This document shows positions 8,267-16,429 of a stretch of 64,000 nt of DNA, piece by piece. Source of the stretch: Sphingomonas sp. JC676 (GTDB taxonomy: Bacteria; Pseudomonadota; Alphaproteobacteria; Sphingomonadales; Sphingomonadaceae); the NCBI RefSeq assembly GCF_014489075.1, contig NZ_JACTGR010000002.1, positions 1-64,000 of the forward strand, given 5' to 3'. Within the stretch, counting starts at the first letter, position 1, and every line of letters starts with the position of its first letter. Both the position numbers and the translations under genes were made by a program. Below the pieces are notes generated by a model that worked only from the letters and a program-made list of their open reading frames with translations, did not search any database and had not been told where the DNA came from.

Positions 8267-8535
8267 TATCTCATATTTCTCTCCTAAAGATTCTGGAACG
8301 TCCGGGGATTGCCTCGGACCTGATTGCAAGCTCACGATCGGGCGAATCAGCGGCGATCTCAGCAGAGGGACTTAGGGACATCCCGAGCCGGACTTGAGCG
8401 GAAGCTCCATCAAGAAGGCGAGCGTACATCGAGGGATCCCTAGGCCCGGGCCCGTCGCAGGTTCGAGTGTCTTTCGCCGCCCGCCTGACAGTTGCTGGCG
8501 AGCTGCGCACTTGGGCTGGGCAGTAACCCAGTAGT

Positions 8536-9558
8536 TTAGTCTGCCGGGACAGGTGCGGTACTGGGGCGCATGATCAACGCATAGGGAAGCTGACATTCCG
8601 TCGCGATCGCATCGCCCCCGCTGACTTGCGCTCGCATCAGCAAATCCACTGCGGTGGACCCCATCTCGGCATTGGGTTGACGCACCGTAGTGAGTTGGGG
8701 CCACGCCATGCGTGCGATCGGTGCATCGTCGAATCCCGCCACGGAAAGCTGTTCCGGCACAGCAATGCCGTGGCGCATCGCCACGACCAATACGGCGAGC
8801 GCCATCTCGTCATTTCCCGCGAATACGGCGGTCGGACGATTCGAATGACCTAAGAGCAACTCAGCAGCCTCGAGACCGGAGCGGAATGAAAAATCACCCT
8901 GGAGCACCCACGTGTCCGCCACCGCTAAACCCGCCTCCGTCATCGCTGCGCAGAATCCCTCAAATCGGCGCGCCGCGGCGTGGTGGGTCGGGTTGCCCTG
9001 GATAAAGGCGATATCGCGATGGCCCATGGCAACCAGCCGCACCGTCATCTCGCGCGCCGCACCGTAGTCGTCCATGTGCACTCTTGGCGTTCGACCAGGA
9101 AAATCGCCGGGCGCGATGCGAACAACGGGTACTTGGTGCTGATCGAGCAGGTCGAGTAACTCGGGCAGGTCGCAAAGCGGTGGGGTAAGTATCGCACCAC
9201 CCAGCCGCACGACGCGCAGCGTCGCATCGCACTGCTCCAGCCAATCGGCGCGGTCAGGCTCGATCTGCTCGATCACCAGATGGTAACTGAGCGCACGACA
9301 GCGCGTGAGCGCGCCGCGCTGGATGTCTGCGGCATAGCCCGAAGCCGGATCGTCGAAGAACAGGCCGATCAAGAAGGAACGTGAGCTCGAAAGTCCGCGG
9401 GCAAAGGCATTTGGCCGATAGCCGAGCTCATCGACCACCTTCTGCACTGCCTCACGCAGTTCCGCGCGCACATAGGATTCACCGTTGATCACGCGCGAGA
9501 CCGTTTTCGGGGATACGCCCGCGCGCGCCGCAACGTCCTTGATGGTGATGATGGTCAT
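8536..9558 (-). CDS. LacI-family sugar-responsive repressor
   Basis: 340 residues. The N-terminal LacI helix-turn-helix reads ITIKDVAARAGVSPKTVSRV followed by the hinge region NAFARGLSS. The rest is a type I periplasmic-binding-protein fold (GLFFDDPASGYAADIQRG, MGHRDIAFIQGNP, FAGNDEMALAVLVVAMRHG, SVAGFDDAPIARMAWPQLTT). It is divergent from the GH3 gene, and the space between holds two GACATCGMTGTC palindromes with the central CG typical of LacI operators. It probably autoregulates and controls GH3 and the TBDR. The inducer is unknown, probably a product of the GH3 enzyme. Confidence 0.9.
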   Translation of the reverse strand: MTIITIKDVAARAGVSPKTVSRVINGESYVRAELREAVQKVVDELGYRPNAFARGLSSSRSFLIGLFFDDPASGYAADIQRGALTRCRALSYHLVIEQIEPDRADWLEQCDATLRVVRLGGAILTPPLCDLPELLDLLDQHQVPVVRIAPGDFPGRTPRVHMDDYGAAREMTVRLVAMGHRDIAFIQGNPTHHAAARRFEGFCAAMTEAGLAVADTWVLQGDFSFRSGLEAAELLLGHSNRPTAVFAGNDEMALAVLVVAMRHGIAVPEQLSVAGFDDAPIARMAWPQLTTVRQPNAEMGSTAVDLLMRAQVSGGDAIATECQLPYALIMRPSTAPVPAD

Positions 9559-9733
9559 ATCGTGACGTCAACCTTACGGCTCGGTTACACTTCCGGCAAT
9601 CTGCGGGAATGGATGCCGGTCGAGGCGTCAATCGACGGGCGCTCGAGCTGGTGCCTGGGGTCGGTGGGGAGCCTTGCCCGCGCGGACATTATCGCCGTGG
9701 CGGGACAATGCAACGCGTGCGCCCGGCAAGGTT

Positions 9734-9768
9734 GACATCGATGTCAGATCGAGTCAGACATCGCTGTC
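9734..9768. promoter_or_regulatory. Tandem LacI-type operators with an overlapping -35
   Basis: GACATCGATGTC (9734-9745, perfect palindrome) and GACATCGCTGTC (9757-9768) are spaced 23 bases apart, about two helical turns, and both are followed by AGATC. A TTGACA (9732-9737) overlaps the first palindrome, as it does at 12328 upstream of the TBDR. They lie between the divergent LacI and GH3 genes and are the best candidates for operators of the adjacent LacI protein. Confidence 0.7.
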
Positions 9769-9942
9769 AGATCCCGAGATCGGGACGATGCGCTTCCGCT
9801 AAAGGAAGCATTGGAGGGGGTATGCACAACGAGTGCACCGTTGCGTTTCGCGCAATTCGCGCCCTTCTTCCGCATAGTCCCGGCCGTATTGACGGTCATC
9901 CGTTTAGTCACCCCTCCGACCACCCCAAAGCGTCGGATATTC

Positions 9943-9985
9943 GCGGCCATCGCCTGATCTTCGGGCGATGGCCGCGCTTTTTTTT
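9943..9985 (+). terminator. Strong intrinsic terminator in the leader of the GH3 gene
   Basis: A perfect 12-bp GC-rich stem (GCGGCCATCGCC with GGCGATGGCCGC) is followed by a run of eight T. It lies about 70 bases before the GH3 start and some 170 bases after the LacI-type operators, so a transcript started at the operators should stop here unless it reads through. It either ends a short RNA of about 200 nt or acts as a conditional (attenuation-like) terminator. Confidence 0.75.
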
Positions 9986-10052
9986 CGTGATGGATCGGAC
10001 CGCCGACGGCGGTGCCGCCGCAACGAGCCCTCTGATGGAATTTTGTCGATAG

Positions 10053-12296
10053 ATGACCCTGAAGCACGCCTCGATCGCAGTCGCCCTGCTGATGTCCGCC
10101 GCCCCTGTCGCCTTGACCGCGCAACAGGTTCCGCAGGCGAGTGAGGCGCAGCAATGGCTCGACAAGAGTCTTACCGCCGAGGCGCGGGCGGGCGCGCTGG
10201 TGAAAGCGATGACGCGCGAGGAAAAGCTGCGCTATGTCCACGGGCTGTTCCCGCCGCGCATCGATCCGCAGCCGAGCGACATGATTCCTTCGGCCGGCTA
10301 TGTGCCCGGCGTGCCACGTCTCGGCATTCCCACGTTGCGCGAAAGCGACGCCAGCCTCGGCGTTGCGAACCAGGTGGAGCAGCGCAAGGGCGATACGGCG
10401 ACCGCCCTGCCCTCCGCCCTCACTACCGCAGCGACCTTCGATCCCGAATATGCGCGGCTTGGCGGCGCGATGATCGGGGCAGAGGCTCGCGCCAAGACTT
10501 TCAATGTGCTGCTCGCCGGCGGCGTAAACCTCACGCGGGACGCCTGGAACGGCCGCAACTTCGAATATCTGGGCGAGGATCCGCTTCTGGCCGGCGCTAT
10601 GGCCGGCGCAGCGGTGCAAGGCGTTCAATCGAACAACATCGTTTCGACGGTGAAGCATTTCATCCTCAACAGCCAGGAAACCGGCCGCTCGGTCCTCAAT
10701 GCCCGAATCGACGAAGCGGCGCTGCGCGAGAGCGACCTGCTCGCGTTCGAGATCGCGATTGCCGTGGGCCGTCCGGGATCGGTGATGTGCGCCTACAACC
10801 GCATAGACGGCGATTATGCCTGCGAAAGCCATCGCATGCTGACCGACGTGCTTCGGGGCGACTGGAAATATTCCGGCTGGGTGATGAGCGACTGGGGCGC
10901 CGTGCATTCGACCGAGAAGGCGGCACTGGCGGGGCTCGACCAGCAATCGGGCCAAGAGCTCGACAAGCTGATCTATTTTGGTGCGCCACTGCAGGCGGCG
11001 ATCGCGGAAGGCCGCGTTCCCGAGGCGCGGCTCGACGAGATGGTGCACCGCATTCTTGTCGGCGTGATCGCGAGCGGCCTCTATGATCATCCGACGCCGG
11101 CGACCGCCCAGCCGATCGATTACAAGGCGCATGCCGACGTGGCGCAGCGCGTCGCCGAGGCGGGAATCGTCCTGCTGCGCAATGAAGGCCAGGTGTTGCC
11201 GCTGGCCAGACAGGCGAAGCGCATCGTCCTGATCGGCGGCCACGCGGATGTCGGCGTGCTCTCGGGCGGCGGATCGAGCCAGGTCCGCTCCGTGGGCGGC
11301 GTGCCGGTGGAGATCCCGCTGACCAGCGGCGCGGCGGCGTCGTTCGCGCGCGTGACGTGGCATAGCTCGTCACCGCTCCGCGCGATCCGGGTGCTCGCGC
11401 CGCAGGCGCAGGTGACCTATGTCGACGGCAGCGATCCCGCCGCGGCGGCGGCTGCCGCGCGCAATGCCGATATCGCGATCGTCTTTGCGACGCAGTGGAC
11501 CACCGAAGCCCAGGATCCGCCCTCTCTCTCGCTGCCGGACAATCAGGACGCACTTATCGCGGCGGTAGCGAAGGCAAATTCGAAGACCGTCGTGGTGCTG
11601 GAGACCGGCGGCCCGGTGCTGATGCCGTGGCTCGAACAGGTCCCGGCGGTCGTCCAGGCCTGGTATCCCGGCCAGCGCGGCGGCGAGGCGCTCGCCGCGA
11701 TCCTGTTCGGCGACGTAAACCCTTCGGGCAGGCTCCCGATCAGCTTCCCCCGCACGGTGGAGCAATTGCCCCGGCCCACACCGGTCGTGCCGGCCGGCGG
11801 AACACCCGATTCGGCGAGCAACGCCGGCGCCGGCGATGGCAGTGCGCTCCCTGCATGGGATGTCGATTACGGCGAAGGCGCCAATGTCGGCTATCGCTGG
11901 TACGCCGCGAAGAACGACAAGCCGCTGTTTCCGTTCGGCTACGGCCTCAGCTATTCGACGTTCGGCTTTTCCGGCGCCAAATTCGCGGGCGGTGCGGCAC
12001 CGAGTGTGACCTTCACCGTGCGCAACGACGGCAAGCGCGCCGGGGCGGTGGTGCCGCAGCTCTATGTCGCCGCGCCTGATGGTTCGCCGCTGCGATTGGC
12101 AGGCTGGAAGCGCCAGACGCTCGCGCCGGGCGAGGCCGCGCGCGTCACGATCACCGCCGATCGCTACGCCCTTGCCCGCTGGCGAGCGGGATGGAAGATC
12201 GCCGGTGGAAAGTATCGTTTGTCGTTAGCGCAAGATAGCGAGCACGTCATTGCCAATGCATTGGTCGATATTGAAGCAGGTTTCGTCGAAAAATGA
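10053..12296 (+). CDS. Glycoside hydrolase family 3 beta-glycosidase, secreted
   Basis: 747 residues with a signal peptide (to about LTAQQ). The GH3 N-terminal barrel contains PRLGIPTLRESDASLGVAN, VSTVKHFILNSQETGRS and the catalytic nucleophile Asp in GWVMSDWGAVHS. The alpha/beta sandwich includes GDVNPSGRLPISFP, and a C-terminal fibronectin-III-like domain starts with FPFGYGLSYSTFGF. These enzymes remove beta-linked glucose or xylose from oligosaccharide ends with retention. Substrate cannot be told from sequence. It lies between a LacI gene and a TBDR, so it probably works in the periplasm on imported oligosaccharides. Confidence 0.92.
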   Translation: MTLKHASIAVALLMSAAPVALTAQQVPQASEAQQWLDKSLTAEARAGALVKAMTREEKLRYVHGLFPPRIDPQPSDMIPSAGYVPGVPRLGIPTLRESDASLGVANQVEQRKGDTATALPSALTTAATFDPEYARLGGAMIGAEARAKTFNVLLAGGVNLTRDAWNGRNFEYLGEDPLLAGAMAGAAVQGVQSNNIVSTVKHFILNSQETGRSVLNARIDEAALRESDLLAFEIAIAVGRPGSVMCAYNRIDGDYACESHRMLTDVLRGDWKYSGWVMSDWGAVHSTEKAALAGLDQQSGQELDKLIYFGAPLQAAIAEGRVPEARLDEMVHRILVGVIASGLYDHPTPATAQPIDYKAHADVAQRVAEAGIVLLRNEGQVLPLARQAKRIVLIGGHADVGVLSGGGSSQVRSVGGVPVEIPLTSGAAASFARVTWHSSSPLRAIRVLAPQAQVTYVDGSDPAAAAAAARNADIAIVFATQWTTEAQDPPSLSLPDNQDALIAAVAKANSKTVVVLETGGPVLMPWLEQVPAVVQAWYPGQRGGEALAAILFGDVNPSGRLPISFPRTVEQLPRPTPVVPAGGTPDSASNAGAGDGSALPAWDVDYGEGANVGYRWYAAKNDKPLFPFGYGLSYSTFGFSGAKFAGGAAPSVTFTVRNDGKRAGAVVPQLYVAAPDGSPLRLAGWKRQTLAPGEAARVTITADRYALARWRAGWKIAGGKYRLSLAQDSEHVIANALVDIEAGFVEK

Positions 12297-12327
12297 CTCA
12301 TTTGAGGGAGCTTTCTGCCGTTATCAC

Positions 12328-12357
12328 TTGACAACGTTGTCGTTTTATTTTTGTTAA
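12328..12357 (+). promoter_or_regulatory. Promoter with embedded LacI-type operator upstream of the TBDR
   Basis: The perfect palindrome GACAACGTTGTC (12330-12341) overlaps a TTGACA -35 (12328-12333). About 17-18 bases further lies TTGTTAA (12351-12357), a plausible -10. A repressor bound here would block RNA polymerase directly. The palindrome matches the pattern GACAWCGWTGTC of the operators beside the LacI gene, which ties the TBDR to the same regulator. Confidence 0.7.
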
Positions 12358-12414
12358 ACTGGATAGGTCCATCGAAAATCAAGCCGACCGGCAGTGTCGG
12401 CATGGGAGGGATGT

Positions 12415-15400
12415 ATGAAGAACTTCAAGCAATTGACGCTAAGCCGCACCGTTTCTTTGGCCGCACTCGCCGCGGCTCTCGCAATGCCCGGCATTGCCGC
12501 GGCGCAGACCGCGGACGCGCCGGCCGCAGATGCCCAGGCTAGCGACGCGCAGGCGCCGGACGACCAGAACACGGACATCGTCGTGACCGGCGTGCGCGCA
12601 TCGCTCGAACGCTCGATCGCGATCAAGCGTGACTCGAACGGCATCGTTGATGCGATTTCCGCGGAGGATATCGGCAAGTTCGCCAACACGAACCTCGCGG
12701 AATCGCTCCAGCGCATCACCGGCGTGTCGATCGACCGCGTGAACGGCGAAGGTTCGACCGTCACGGTCCGCGGCTTTGGCGCGCAATACAATCTCGTGAC
12801 CCTCAACGGGCGCCAGCTCGCCACGTCGAACATCGTCGCCGTCGGCGGCGACCAGAATGGCGACGGCGCAGGCGGCTTCGGCCGTTCGTTCGACTTTTCG
12901 AACCTCGCGTCGGAAGGCGTGAAGACGCTCGAGGTCTACAAGACCGGGCGCGCGGCGATTCCGTCGGGCGGCATCGGCGCAACGATCAACATCGCCGGCG
13001 TGCGGCCGCTGGACCAGAAGGCCGGCTTCACCGGTTCGCTCGGCGCCAAGGCGAGCTATGACACGAGCGCCGACGACTGCATCGAGTGCGGCAGCCACGT
13101 GACCCCCGAATTCTCGGGGATTGCGAGCTGGACCAACGAGGATCAGACCTTCGGCGTGACGCTGTTCGGCAGCTATCAGAAGCGCAACTTCAGCTTCCCG
13201 AGCCAGGCGAACAATTATTGGAACATGCCGACGCTGACGGACTTCCTCGATCCGTCGAAAGGCTTTGTGCGCTCGACGACGAAGATCAACAACATGCCGA
13301 CCAACACCAATGTGCTGGTCGCGGTCCCCGACGATTACCGCCACCACTTCTCCGAAGCGAGCCGCGAGCGGTTGAATGGCCAGGCGGTCATGCAGTTCAA
13401 GCCGACCGACTCGCTGACGCTGACGGTGGACGGCCTCTATGCCCAGTTGCGCGAGTCCGAGCGGCGCTCGAGCCAGTCGAACTGGTTCAGCCGTCCGTTT
13501 GACGAAGTGACCTTCGACGACGCCAGCAACGGCATCGCGACGACGAAGTACCTCCATGAAACGCTTACGGGCGTGAAGGACGAAGGCTTCGAGAACGCCT
13601 ATCGCGCGCAGAAGAACAAGCTGTACGACATTGGCGGCAACGTGAAATGGGATGTCGCCGACAATTTCTCTATCACCGCCGACGGCCATATCGGCAAGGC
13701 CGAGAGCTTGCCCGACAATCCCAACGGCCAGACTTCGACCACGGTGGCGTTCAACGGGAATATCGTAAGCTCGCACTCGCTGAGCTGGAGCGACGACGGT
13801 TTCCCGACCCAGACGATGACGATCAACGACTGCTATCAGCAGGTGTCGCCGACCGGTACGCCGTTCAAGAACGGCAATTGCAACGGCGTGTTCGATGCGG
13901 GCGATCTCTCGGCCGCAGTGCAGCGCCAGTTCGCCTCGACCCAGACGCAGGACATCAAGGAAGCGCGTATCGACGCCGGTTGGGATCTGGGCGGCGGCAG
14001 CCGCTTCGATTTCGGCGGCGACTATCGCACCACCGATACGCGCCAGACCCAGGTCAACACGCGCCAGGTGCTGGGCGACTGGAACAACGCGCTGCCGCCC
14101 GACGTCGCTGCGTTTGCGCCGGGCCTGGTCCAGCAATATTGCCTGGTCTGCCAGTTCCACCACAACAGTGCGATCACCGACGCCGTGAGCCAGATCGCCT
14201 GGCGGGCGCAGGACACCACCGCGCTCTACAACGCGCTCTACAACCACTATATCGGCATCACCAACGACGGCATCAACCACCAGAACAACCTCGACAACAA
14301 CAGCGACAACCGCGTCAAGGAAGACATCTGGGCAGCCTATGCGCAGATGACCTGGAAGGGCGAGATCGCCGGCCGCAAGACCAGCCTGGTCGCCGGCGTG
14401 CGGTTCGAAAGCACCAAGGTGCATTCGACGTCGCTGCAGCAGGTACCGATCGCGGTGGTGTGGCAGGCCGATAACGACTTCACCGTCCTCAATTCGGCGG
14501 ATCGCCAGGCGGTGACGGGCAAGGGCAGCTATAACAATCTGCTGCCGTCGTTCGACTTCCAGATCGAGCCGCTCGACAATGTGATCGCCCGCGTTTCGTA
14601 CAGCAAGACGATCTCGCGCGCACCGTACGGCAATTTGTTCGCGTCGACGAGCGCTGGTGCGCTCAACAACCCGACTTCGCTGGGCGGTACGGCAAGCGGC
14701 TTCCAGAACGACACCGGTCTGAAGCCGCTGGATTCGGATAACTTCGACGTCTCGCTCGAATGGTATCCGCACAAGGACGTGTATCTGTCGGTCGGCTTCT
14801 TCGACAAGCGGGTGCACAACTTCATCGGCAACACGGTCGTGCAGCGTAACCTGTTCGGCCTGCGTGACCCGACTGCGGGCCCGAACGCAACCACGGCGCG
14901 CAACATCGTGACCGGGCTTGGCGGCGACATTACCAACGTCAACCTGTTCACCAGCGCTGCCGTGCTGCAGAAGTATAACGGCAACGTGGCCCAGGCGACG
15001 ACGGAGCTGACCGCGAACTATTCGGCGGCCACGCGCACGTTCGACTCGACCTATATCAGCAACATCCTCGCCACGCTCGACGTCTCGCCGACCACGGGCG
15101 ATCCGTTGCTGAACTTCGCGGTCAACACGCCGATCAACAACAAGGACGCGGAGATCTACGGCGTCGAAATCGCCGGCCAGTATTTCCTCGGCAATACCGG
15201 CCTCGGCATCGCGGCGAGCTACACGCTGGTCCGCGGCAATATCGGGTTCAACGTCACCGCGGATCCGAACGCGAACCAGTTCGCGCTGGTGGGCCTCAGC
15301 GACACGGCGAACGCGACGCTGATCTACGAGAAGTACGGGATCTCGGCGCGCCTCGCCTATAACTGGCGCGGCAAGTTCCTGAGCGACGTCAACCGCGGCG

Positions 15401-15606
15401 CCGCCCATAATCCCGTGTTCAGCGATCCGTACGGCCAGCTCGATCTGAGCCTGTCCTACGATCTCACGCGGAATATCTCGCTCACCTTCGAAGGCATCAA
15501 CCTGCTGGAAGAAGGCGTGCGCAGCTACAGCCGCGATTACATCGACACCTGGTACGAAGCGGAAGGATCCGCCCGTTACCTGGCCGGTGCGCGCTTCCGC
15601 TTCTAA
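12415..15606 (+). CDS. TonB-dependent receptor, Caulobacter/Xanthomonas type (TBDR 1)
   Basis: 1063 residues from the ATG at 12415, chosen because GGGAGGG sits just upstream and the product then opens with a signal peptide ending near GIAAAQ. A low-complexity Ala/Asp stretch is followed by the TonB box region DIVVTGVRASLERS, the plug domain (AISAEDIGKFANTNLAESLQ, GEGSTVTVRGFGAQYNLVTL) and a 22-strand barrel ending in the usual aromatic residue (ARFRF). This family imports oligosaccharides across the outer membrane. With GH3, LacI, SapC and halogenase as neighbours, the ligand is probably a plant glycan oligosaccharide. Confidence 0.93.
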   Translation: MKNFKQLTLSRTVSLAALAAALAMPGIAAAQTADAPAADAQASDAQAPDDQNTDIVVTGVRASLERSIAIKRDSNGIVDAISAEDIGKFANTNLAESLQRITGVSIDRVNGEGSTVTVRGFGAQYNLVTLNGRQLATSNIVAVGGDQNGDGAGGFGRSFDFSNLASEGVKTLEVYKTGRAAIPSGGIGATINIAGVRPLDQKAGFTGSLGAKASYDTSADDCIECGSHVTPEFSGIASWTNEDQTFGVTLFGSYQKRNFSFPSQANNYWNMPTLTDFLDPSKGFVRSTTKINNMPTNTNVLVAVPDDYRHHFSEASRERLNGQAVMQFKPTDSLTLTVDGLYAQLRESERRSSQSNWFSRPFDEVTFDDASNGIATTKYLHETLTGVKDEGFENAYRAQKNKLYDIGGNVKWDVADNFSITADGHIGKAESLPDNPNGQTSTTVAFNGNIVSSHSLSWSDDGFPTQTMTINDCYQQVSPTGTPFKNGNCNGVFDAGDLSAAVQRQFASTQTQDIKEARIDAGWDLGGGSRFDFGGDYRTTDTRQTQVNTRQVLGDWNNALPPDVAAFAPGLVQQYCLVCQFHHNSAITDAVSQIAWRAQDTTALYNALYNHYIGITNDGINHQNNLDNNSDNRVKEDIWAAYAQMTWKGEIAGRKTSLVAGVRFESTKVHSTSLQQVPIAVVWQADNDFTVLNSADRQAVTGKGSYNNLLPSFDFQIEPLDNVIARVSYSKTISRAPYGNLFASTSAGALNNPTSLGGTASGFQNDTGLKPLDSDNFDVSLEWYPHKDVYLSVGFFDKRVHNFIGNTVVQRNLFGLRDPTAGPNATTARNIVTGLGGDITNVNLFTSAAVLQKYNGNVAQATTELTANYSAATRTFDSTYISNILATLDVSPTTGDPLLNFAVNTPINNKDAEIYGVEIAGQYFLGNTGLGIAASYTLVRGNIGFNVTADPNANQFALVGLSDTANATLIYEKYGISARLAYNWRGKFLSDVNRGAAHNPVFSDPYGQLDLSLSYDLTRNISLTFEGINLLEEGVRSYSRDYIDTWYEAEGSARYLAGARFRF

Positions 15607-15628
15607 GCGGCCGCGACCAACATGACGG

Positions 15629-15658
15629 AAAGGCCGCTCCCCGGAGCGGCCTTTCTTG
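15629..15658 (+). terminator. Intrinsic terminator after TBDR 1
   Basis: AAAGGCCGCTCC and GGAGCGGCCTTT form a perfect 12-bp stem with a 2-base nominal loop, followed by a short T-rich tail (TTTCTT). It lies 23 bases after the TBDR stop and just before SapC. Most TBDR transcripts should end here, with some read-through feeding SapC and the halogenase. Confidence 0.85.
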
Positions 15659-15676
15659 TCTATGCAAGGGGCCATC

Positions 15677-16387
15677 ATGAGCCAGCCCGTACTTCTCAAT
15701 AATGTCGATCACGCCGATCTACGCGTGGTGCTCGAGCGCCGCGCGGCGTTCGGCGATACGGTCAACCAAGCGGTGGTCTTCCCGACCGAATTCGAGGCAC
15801 TGCAACGCGAATATGCGATTCTGTTCCGCCGTGACGCCGCCGGCGCCTGGCGCTCGACGGCCCTGCTCGGGCTCGATGCCGACGAGAATCTGTTCCTCGA
15901 CGGCGAGCGCTGGGACGCGAACTATATTCCGGCGCTGATGCAGCGCGGCCCCTTCTCGATCGGCCTGCCGCGCCCTGGCGAGCCGGGCGAACCGATGATC
16001 CATATCGATCTGGAGCATCCCCGTATCAGCCGCAACGAAGGCGCGCCGCTGTTCCGCGATCATGGCGGCAACTCTCCCTATCTCGATCAGGTCTCCGGGG
16101 TCCTGCAGACGATCTTCGTCGGCGACCAGGCAGGCCCGGCGATGTTCGCGGCGTTCGAACGCGCCAACCTGCTCGAGCCCGTCATGCTCGACATCGAGCT
16201 CGAGCACGGTGCCCATTACAAGATTCCGGATTGCTATACCGTCGACGCCCAGCGCCTTGCGCAGCTCGACGGGCCCGCGCTCGCTGCGCTCCACCGCGAC
16301 GACTTCCTGCGCTGTGCGATCTGGCAGAGCTCGTCGCTCGAAAACATCCGCCAGCTCGCTGCGCGGAAGGAACGGCGCCGGACCTGA
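15677..16387 (+). CDS. SapC-family protein
   Basis: 236 residues from the ATG at 15677, preceded by AAGGGG; an upstream ATG would place part of the terminator in the coding sequence. Family hallmarks are the N-terminal pairing of Asp/His-rich strands (NNVDHADLRVV), VFPTEFEALQREYAILFRRD, LGLDADENLFLDG and the C-terminal DDFLRCAIWQSSSLENI. The name derives from an S-layer-associated gene of Campylobacter, but in Caulobacterales and sphingomonads SapC proteins recur beside TBDRs and tryptophan halogenases. The biochemical role is not established. It precedes the halogenase by 42 bases and is probably cotranscribed. Confidence 0.88.
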   Translation: MSQPVLLNNVDHADLRVVLERRAAFGDTVNQAVVFPTEFEALQREYAILFRRDAAGAWRSTALLGLDADENLFLDGERWDANYIPALMQRGPFSIGLPRPGEPGEPMIHIDLEHPRISRNEGAPLFRDHGGNSPYLDQVSGVLQTIFVGDQAGPAMFAAFERANLLEPVMLDIELEHGAHYKIPDCYTVDAQRLAQLDGPALAALHRDDFLRCAIWQSSSLENIRQLAARKERRRT

Positions 16388-16429
16388 AGCGCCTCCGATG
16401 TCTCACCCTCGCATGAACGGACCGAACCA

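Noticed and set aside
9609..10052. 147-codon plus-strand frame before GH3
   Set aside because: It contains the operator repeats and a strong intrinsic terminator; composition is not protein-like. The internal ATG at 9822 is mentioned only as a possible leader.
9744..11363. 539-codon open frame antisense to GH3
   Set aside because: It runs through the operators, terminator and GH3 coding sequence; no domain.
12439..15699. 1086-codon open frame antisense to TBDR 1
   Set aside because: Mirror of a high-GC coding frame; Arg/Val/Asp-rich with no domain, and the sense strand is a clear TonB receptor with signal peptide and barrel end.
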